Shown one piece after another: positions 6,013 to 10,875 of a stretch of DNA of 10,875 nucleotides. The notes beneath the pieces were generated by a model, which worked only from the letters and a program-made list of their open reading frames with translations, did no database searches and was not told the DNA's origin. The stretch spans positions 1 through 10,875 of the forward strand of contig CAYUGQ010000090.1 of NCBI GenBank assembly GCA_964444305.1, given 5' to 3'. The stretch is from JAKFFN01 sp964444305 (GTDB taxonomy: Bacteria > Sumerlaeota > Sumerlaeia > Sumerlaeales > Sumerlaeaceae). Both the position numbers and the translations under genes were made by a program. Numbering within the stretch: the stretch's first letter is position 1; every line of letters begins with the position of its first letter.

Positions 6013-8916
6013 CTAATTTGCCTCGCCTGTTTCCTCGATGGTGCTGAAATCCAGTTTTTCGTAAAGCTCGGGATTGGACGATTTGAGGTAGTCGTAGCGC
6101 CAGGAGTGGCAGGACAACAGGATGATCTGGTGACGATTGGCCATGTTGACAAGAAACTCCATTCCCTGCGTGAAGCGCTCGTCGTCCCAGTGGGCGAAGG
6201 GCTCATCAAGGGCTAGGGGCAGGTTTCCGACATGGGCGGAAAGGTATTCGGCAATGGCTATGCGGACAGACAGCAGGAGCTGATCGCGGGCGCCTTTGCT
6301 GAGATGCTGCACGTCGCGAGTTTCCAGGCGGCGGCCCGCCTCGTGGCTGTAGACGCTGAGATCAAGCTCGGGGCTGAGAGCCACTTGGCTGTAGCGGTCG
6401 TTGAGCAGGGGCAGAATCTGATTCACCCGCTGATTAAGGGCGGCGGCCCACTGGGTGTAGACCTCGCTGGCGATGTCTGCAAGCTGGTTGCGAGCCAGCT
6501 CACTGGCTTCGGCGAAGTCGGTGACGTCGGCGATGGCCTCGTCCAGATCCAGGATGGCTGCGTCAAGTTCGGGGCCGCGACTGCGCCATTCGGTGACGGC
6601 TTTTTCGGCTTCGCGAAAACCCCGGTTACGGCGCTCTCTCATGTCTTCGCGCTGATTTCGGGCATCGGTCAGGCGGCGTTCATAGTCATGGGCGGAGAGG
6701 CCGGGTTCGGGTTCGGCCGAGCCAGTCACGTTTGCCTCGGCGGCAGCGATGGATTCCTTCAGTGAGACAATGGTCGACCGCAGGGCTTCCGCTTCGTCCT
6801 CTGACATGGTGCTGACCGCGCCGTATTCCTTCTGGAGGGTTTGAAGCTGGAGGGCCTTTTCGCAGGCCGCGAGGTAGCCCTGGGCTTTTTCTTCGAGGTC
6901 CGGCTGATCGGCGGTCAGTTCCACATCCACAAGCGCCGTAAGGGCTTCGGTTTTCGCGGAGTAGTCTTGCTGAATAGTTTCGTGTTCCCCGGAGATGCGA
7001 TCGGATTTCTGCTGAAGTTCTTCGCGTTTTTCGCGGGAAGAAACGATCTTTTGTGCGGCGGCGGCGGCATCGGAAAGAAGCTGCGGCGTCACGCTGGTTT
7101 CGGCGGCAGCGTCGTGGGCATCACCGGGGAGTAGGCCGAGATCTTCGAGAATGGGCAGAGCCTCGGCAGCGGCGGCGGTCAGTTCATCCGTCAGGCGATC
7201 CACAGCCGCGCGTGCGGTTTGCCAGGGGGCGGCGGCTTGCTGCCACTGGTGGGCTTCGCGCAGGTCATTGACTTGCTCAGGCGAAAGCTGTAAACGCTGG
7301 AGGGTGGCTTCATACTCCGATTCGATGGAATCGAGCTGTTCCCGGATTTTACGAGCTTCACCGGCGAGTTCCAGTTCGGCTTCAATGGCGGGATCAAGCT
7401 CCTGAGAGGAGACCCGCGCCCGCATGGCGGTGATATAAAGAGTGGACCCCGCACCAACCACCAGCGCCAGCAGCAGCGACACCCAGCCGAAGAACCGGTT
7501 GTCTGTCAGGAGCAGCACAATGCCTACCACCATGAATGCGACGACGAGGCCGGTGAGTCCCATGCCGAGGTTTGCGAACCACGACCGACGATTCTTGGCC
7601 TTCGCAACCTGTTCGCGAATGCTCAGGGCGTTCTGCTCGATACTGACCAGCGCGGCCTGGGCCTCGGTGTGAGCGGCGGTGTGCTCGAATAACACCTCAC
7701 GATCGGCAGGCGAAAGACTGATGTTTGACTGCTGAATCTCGGCGAGGCGCTCCATGGGGACGCCCTGGGCCTGGAGAGTAGACTCCAGCGATTCCAGTTC
7801 CGCCCGGCGGCTCTCCAGTTGACCATGGCGATCGGCCACGACTGTGCGGGCCTGCCGCAGGGTTTCGATGTCGGCTGCAGTGACACTGGCGCCGCCGTCT
7901 GGATAAGCAGCCAGTTCTGCATCAATGGCGGCAAGGTCAGGGGCGATGCTGGATTCCAGGGTGTTGGAAAGCTCCTGCAGACGCTGGTGGGCGAGTTTCC
8001 AGTCGCTTAACAGAGACACGATCTCGGCGCGGCGGCTGACATCAATGGCGGCATAAGGCTGCAACTCTTCCAGCATGCGCTGGCGCTCCTGCTGCACCTC
8101 GCGGCCCTCATTATAGCGGCTCAGCAAAACCTGGTTATCATGATGACGCACGCGGAGGAGGGCCAGACTGTCTAAGGCTATGAGGTGTTCCAGTTCAGCG
8201 ATCTGACCATCAAGCTGCCCGGCGGATTCCAGTTCGCTTCGATGGCGATTCAGCTCGGTCTCCAGGGCGTCTCGCTCGGTTTTCAGGCGGGTGCGCTGAT
8301 CCTGGAGTCGGCGGAGGAGATTCCGGGGCAGAATGCTTTCTTCGGAGAATCCGGGCAGGGAAATTCTGGGTGATGCAAGGCGCTCCAGAGCCTGACTGAC
8401 GTTTGCCGGGGCTTCCTGACGGTTGCTTGCGGCGGCTTCTTCAATGACGCTGACAAGCTGCCCGCGCCCGGAACCCTCTTTTTCGTCCTGGCGAAGGAAG
8501 AACGCCTGCGTGAAGCTGGACATAGGCATGCGCAGATAACGCTGGCCGAAGGTCAGACCATCCAGCGGAATCGGCTGAAGAGTGTCGGCATCGCGCAGGG
8601 TGTAAGGCTGCGGCTGGGTGAAGTCCGCATGGAGTTGATAATTGCGACCGGCGATATCATAGAGGTCCAGCTCCACGATGAAGCGCCCGCTACCCTTTGT
8701 TGCGCCCCCCCAGGGGCGGTAGCGATCTTTCGGTTTCAGGGTGTCCCGGGTGAAGCCCGCAGTGGGAAAATTATAGAGGGCGTAAAGCACCGCGTCTAAG
8801 ATCGTCGTCTTGCCGAATTCGTTCTTCTGGCAGATGATATTACACCGGTCGCGGCTGAAATGGATGGTTCCGGAGAGGCGACCGAAGTCCCGCAAGGTTA
8901 CGCGCTTAATATACAT
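6013..8916 (-). CDS. yhaN: YhaN/SbcC-like coiled-coil ATPase with membrane hairpin
   Basis: This is a 967-residue SMC/Rad50-type ATPase. The N-terminal half-domain opens MYIKRVTLRDFG and carries the Walker A region Q-K-N-E-F-G-K-T (30-37), where the usual first Gly is Gln. The C-terminal half-domain carries the signature LSKGARDQL (872-880), Walker B L-A-L-D-E-P (Asp904, Glu905), a D-loop near Trp910/Asp911 and a switch His937 (LLSCH). Between them is a long Glu/Gln/Arg-rich coiled coil (about 200-445 and 500-830). At the tip sit two adjacent hydrophobic helices (about 449-471 and 474-497) and no CxxC zinc hook. This layout and length match Bacillus YhaN rather than classical SbcC. With the nuclease encoded just upstream it should bind and process DNA ends, probably at the membrane. 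The ATG at 8916 lies inside the end of the nuclease gene (11-base overlap) with AGAGGTAAGG upstream, so translation is coupled. Confidence 0.9.
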   Translation of the reverse strand: MYIKRVTLRDFGRLSGTIHFSRDRCNIICQKNEFGKTTILDAVLYALYNFPTAGFTRDTLKPKDRYRPWGGATKGSGRFIVELDLYDIAGRNYQLHADFTQPQPYTLRDADTLQPIPLDGLTFGQRYLRMPMSSFTQAFFLRQDEKEGSGRGQLVSVIEEAAASNRQEAPANVSQALERLASPRISLPGFSEESILPRNLLRRLQDQRTRLKTERDALETELNRHRSELESAGQLDGQIAELEHLIALDSLALLRVRHHDNQVLLSRYNEGREVQQERQRMLEELQPYAAIDVSRRAEIVSLLSDWKLAHQRLQELSNTLESSIAPDLAAIDAELAAYPDGGASVTAADIETLRQARTVVADRHGQLESRRAELESLESTLQAQGVPMERLAEIQQSNISLSPADREVLFEHTAAHTEAQAALVSIEQNALSIREQVAKAKNRRSWFANLGMGLTGLVVAFMVVGIVLLLTDNRFFGWVSLLLALVVGAGSTLYITAMRARVSSQELDPAIEAELELAGEARKIREQLDSIESEYEATLQRLQLSPEQVNDLREAHQWQQAAAPWQTARAAVDRLTDELTAAAAEALPILEDLGLLPGDAHDAAAETSVTPQLLSDAAAAAQKIVSSREKREELQQKSDRISGEHETIQQDYSAKTEALTALVDVELTADQPDLEEKAQGYLAACEKALQLQTLQKEYGAVSTMSEDEAEALRSTIVSLKESIAAAEANVTGSAEPEPGLSAHDYERRLTDARNQREDMRERRNRGFREAEKAVTEWRSRGPELDAAILDLDEAIADVTDFAEASELARNQLADIASEVYTQWAAALNQRVNQILPLLNDRYSQVALSPELDLSVYSHEAGRRLETRDVQHLSKGARDQLLLSVRIAIAEYLSAHVGNLPLALDEPFAHWDDERFTQGMEFLVNMANRHQIILLSCHSWRYDYLKSSNPELYEKLDFSTIEETGEAN

Positions 8917-10132
8917 TGCGTCGCCTTACCTCTCGGCCGTGCAATGCATCCAGACCCAGCGTGCGAGCCATGCGGATGAGGCGCTGTTTCTTTGGATCAT
9001 CCCTAGCCTCGCCAAGCAGTTCCAGCATGCGCTGATTGAACCGACCCTCCACATGCTTATCGGTGGCCGACTCTTCATCGAGGTCGCCATAATCGGGCAC
9101 AAGGCCGGACTGATCCACTACCATGTGGAAACACTGGCGCGCACACCAGTCTGAATCCACGGTAAACGAGTCGATTTTGGGATGGGTAAAACCGGACAGC
9201 TCCACATAGACCATATCATCCGCCGTCACCCCGGCCTCACGCATGGCGGTGGTGATACGGTCCTCCAGGTCCCCGTGGGTCAGGACGGTCCGGTCGATCT
9301 CCACAGGCAGACGCTTTATCTGCCGCACATCAATATATTGCGGAGCGAGAGCATCCGGGCGGACACCTCCCTTTTCGATCTCTCCGAGCAGGATAAAGTG
9401 GTCGCCTGTCTCATCTAGTCCCCTCGCCACGGGAATGCCCCCATAGGCCGCCCGAATGTTTCCCGCATCATCGCGAATGTCGCTGTAGCGGTGATAATGG
9501 CCCAGGGCGGTATAATCAAACCCGCACTCAAGCAGTTCCGCCGCAGTAAATGGCGCCGTGGCGAGAGCCTCCGGGTTAGGCGCAATGCCATCATCCTGGC
9601 TGCCATGAAGCAAAAGCACATGCAGCCCCGGCTCAGACCCTGCCCGTACGCCCAACAAAATCCGCTCAGCCCGAGGCCGATTCTCCGTAAAGCAGCACCC
9701 GTAAAAGGTAACCCCCGACAGACCGGGCACCTGAAGCCGCGTGATTTCCGGCGTGTTGAAAATATGTACATTCGGCGGATGAGGCTTGCCCGTCTGGTCT
9801 GCATAATACACCGGGTTATAGTAACTGAAAATATAATACGGGTCATGATTGCCGGGCGTAATAATAACCGGTATGGGGGCCGCCCGGCCCAGCGTCTCGA
9901 AGAAATGGGCTGCCGTGGACATAGAAACCGACTCATCATCCCAGGCATCACCCGGGACAAGAATAACATCCACCTCAGCTTCGCGAGCCATATCCACAGC
10001 CCGCATAAGAGCACGACTGATATCGTGGTTAATCCGCTCCCGTTTCTCCCGCGGCAACCGCAACCTGCCGCCGGTAAGACTGGAGTCAAGGTGCAGATCA
10101 GAAATCTGCATGAACCTAAGGGTAGGAGACAT
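8906..10132 (-). CDS. yhaO: SbcD/YhaO-like metallophosphoesterase (DNA repair exonuclease)
   Basis: This 408-residue protein has the full calcineurin-type metal site: D-L-H (Asp12, His14), G-D-A-W-D-D (Asp62), G-N-H-D (Asn95, His96, Asp97), the LLLHGS His176 and G-H-Y-H (His212, His214). No catalytic residue is missing. The C-terminal third (about 265-408) is the DNA- or partner-binding region and is less conserved. Members are Mn-dependent nucleases that act with an SMC-like ATPase; here the partner is encoded next, in an 11-base overlap. The length and partner resemble Bacillus YhaO. ATG 10132 is chosen because residues L-R-F-M-Q-I-S-D-L-H align with the usual M-K-F-x-H-x-S-D-L-H start, and a TGA is in frame three codons upstream. 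It has no clear Shine-Dalgarno. The gene is first in its direction and faces the phage-type gene across 198 bases. Confidence 0.92.
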   Translation of the reverse strand: MSPTLRFMQISDLHLDSSLTGGRLRLPREKRERINHDISRALMRAVDMAREAEVDVILVPGDAWDDESVSMSTAAHFFETLGRAAPIPVIITPGNHDPYYIFSYYNPVYYADQTGKPHPPNVHIFNTPEITRLQVPGLSGVTFYGCCFTENRPRAERILLGVRAGSEPGLHVLLLHGSQDDGIAPNPEALATAPFTAAELLECGFDYTALGHYHRYSDIRDDAGNIRAAYGGIPVARGLDETGDHFILLGEIEKGGVRPDALAPQYIDVRQIKRLPVEIDRTVLTHGDLEDRITTAMREAGVTADDMVYVELSGFTHPKIDSFTVDSDWCARQCFHMVVDQSGLVPDYGDLDEESATDKHVEGRFNQRMLELLGEARDDPKKQRLIRMARTLGLDALHGREVRRRNVY

Positions 10133-10296
10133 ATCGCGTCAAGGCAATCCGTGTAGCTGAGTGTGTTCAAGAGAAAAATGTTCTTCAGGAGGCGGGATAA
10201 TCACCGTCGCCGAAAAGGTCATTTGATAAAAAGTTGTCCCATAGAGTCCGCTAAGGGTCCGTGGGGGAATTCCCAACGGGATATCGCCTGATTTAT

Positions 10297-10325
10297 AACC
10301 ACCACCATCATGAAGAAAGGTGGTT
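10297..10325 (+). promoter_or_regulatory. Hairpin covering the portal gene's ribosome binding site
   Basis: AACCACC (10297-10303) is exactly complementary to GGTGGTT (10319-10325), with a 15-base loop. The 3' arm contains most of the Shine-Dalgarno (AAAGGTGG), which lies 7 bases before the ATG at 10331. If it folds, the binding site would be hidden. An ATG at 10310, in the loop and in frame with the gene, lacks a Shine-Dalgarno of its own. Confidence 0.35.
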
Positions 10326-10330
10326 TAACA

Positions 10331-10875
10331 ATGGCGGCGATTCGACCGGTGGTTTCTGAGCTTTCGTCGGGCTGTGACCGGAGCACTCCCGGAGCAGGCT
10401 GGCTGCATTCTCTGCTGACGACTGACTGGAGCTGGAGTGGCAGGCCGGGCGGCATCTACCAGCTCTTTCAGGAAATGGAAGATAAGGATGCACACCTGTT
10501 TGCGACGTTGCAGACACGGAAAAACGCCCTGCTGGCGTGTCCGTGGAAGGTCGTGGCGGCAGATGACTCTTTGGCGGCCCGTAAGGCGGCAGACATCGCC
10601 CGGGAGAATCTGGCGGCTCTGCCCAATTTTCACACGGCTCTTTATCAAATGATGGACGCTGTGGCGAAGGGCTTCTCCGTGGCGGAGGTGATCTGGAAAG
10701 TGGACGGCAGCCAAGTTCGAGTAGCGGACATCCGAGCGCGGTCTCAGGCGGAATTTGCCTTTGATACGGAGGGGCGGCTGCACCTGCTGAATAGCGGGAC
10801 GCCTTCTATCAACGCATCTGCTTTATCAGCGTCGCAGGCCGATACAGACTTTGGGCGAAAGCTGCGCCTGCAACC
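10331..10875 (+). CDS. Mu gp29-like phage portal protein (DUF935), N-terminal part
   Basis: The frame is open from ATG 10331 to the window end with 181 codons visible; Mu-type portal proteins are about 500 residues, so roughly a third is present. Diagnostic parts in order are: Y-Q-L-F-Q-E-M-E-D-K-D-A-H-L (about 43-56), then LQTRKNALLACPWKV (about 60-74), an Ala-rich helix, F-H-T-A-L-Y-Q-M-M-D-A-V-A-K-G-F-S-V-A-E-V-I-W (about 100-122) and F-A-F-D-T-E-G-R-L-H-L-L near 145-156. This order matches the gp29/DUF935 family, whose members form the dodecameric channel through which DNA enters the phage head. ATG 10331 has AAAGGTGG 7 bases upstream; the in-frame ATG at 10310 has none. No terminase gene precedes it. 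It could belong to a prophage starting here, a remnant, or a domesticated gene; the window does not decide. Confidence 0.8.
   Translation, partial: MAAIRPVVSELSSGCDRSTPGAGWLHSLLTTDWSWSGRPGGIYQLFQEMEDKDAHLFATLQTRKNALLACPWKVVAADDSLAARKAADIARENLAALPNFHTALYQMMDAVAKGFSVAEVIWKVDGSQVRVADIRARSQAEFAFDTEGRLHLLNSGTPSINASALSASQADTDFGRKLRLQ

Noticed and set aside
6232..7134. Long plus-strand frames opposite the YhaN-like gene
   Set aside because: They are antisense to a well-supported coiled-coil ATPase and show only Gly/Ala/Val/Phe-rich shadow composition with no ribosome binding site of note.
9415..10170. 251-codon minus-strand frame and 221-codon plus-strand frame overlapping the nuclease gene
   Set aside because: The nuclease frame carries every catalytic motif of the family; the others show no domain and odd composition (Arg/Cys/Leu-rich), as shadow frames do.
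10265..10274. Ten-base palindrome GGGAATTCCC in the nuclease/portal gap
   Set aside because: It is isolated, has no extension of the arms and no repeat nearby; too short to call an operator or attachment site.
10178..10291. Possible 37-residue Arg-rich plus-strand ORF (begins MFFRRRDNHRRR) in the gap between the nuclease and portal genes
   Set aside because: There is no good Shine-Dalgarno (only AAGAGA close by), no recognisable family and a short length; an open frame of this size is expected by chance in such a gap.

Overview
The window comes from a bacterial chromosome of moderately high GC (judged by eye, not computed). One short gene has a signal peptide and lipobox, and the DNA-repair and ABC-transporter genes are housekeeping in style. 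A GldF/GldG-like ABC system with a DUF4340 partner beside a Gfo/Idh/MocA oxidoreductase is common in Gram-negative PVC-type and related phyla. That placement is an inference from gene content only; no rRNA or other marker is present.

Layout. Positions 1-627 (+) hold the C-terminal part of a Gfo/Idh/MocA-family oxidoreductase, followed by a strong intrinsic terminator at 657-714. From 728 to 10132 all seven full-length genes lie on the minus strand. In transcription order they are: an SbcD/YhaO-like metallophosphoesterase (10132-8906); a YhaN/SbcC-like coiled-coil ATPase with a membrane hairpin (8916-6013, overlapping the nuclease by 11 bases); an ABC-2 type transporter ATPase (5908-4973); a 74-residue Ala/Pro/Glu-rich lipoprotein (4889-4665) with its own terminator (4578-4620); an ABC-2 permease (4370-3630); a GldG-family protein (3620-1950); and a DUF4340 protein (1894-728). 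At the right edge, divergent from the nuclease gene, 10331-10875 (+) holds the first third of a Mu gp29-like (DUF935) phage portal protein that runs off the window.

How the genes fit together. The ATPase, permease, GldG and DUF4340 proteins look like one envelope ABC machine: a cytoplasmic motor, a membrane channel, and two membrane-anchored proteins with large domains probably outside the cytoplasmic membrane. The motor gene is cut off from the other three by the lipoprotein gene and a terminator. The nuclease/ATPase pair is a separate SbcCD-type DNA-end-processing module that is translationally coupled. The portal gene suggests a prophage, a prophage remnant or a domesticated phage gene next to the repair module.

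The points most worth a second look are: a six-codon leader ORF that takes the ribosome binding site in front of the permease start; the loss of the first Walker A glycine in the YhaN-like ATPase; an isolated Mu-type portal gene whose ribosome binding site can fold into a hairpin; and similar low-complexity tails on the lipoprotein and the DUF4340 protein. I found no CRISPR array, tRNA, rRNA or insertion sequence. Nothing here clearly amounts to a new defence or mobile system.
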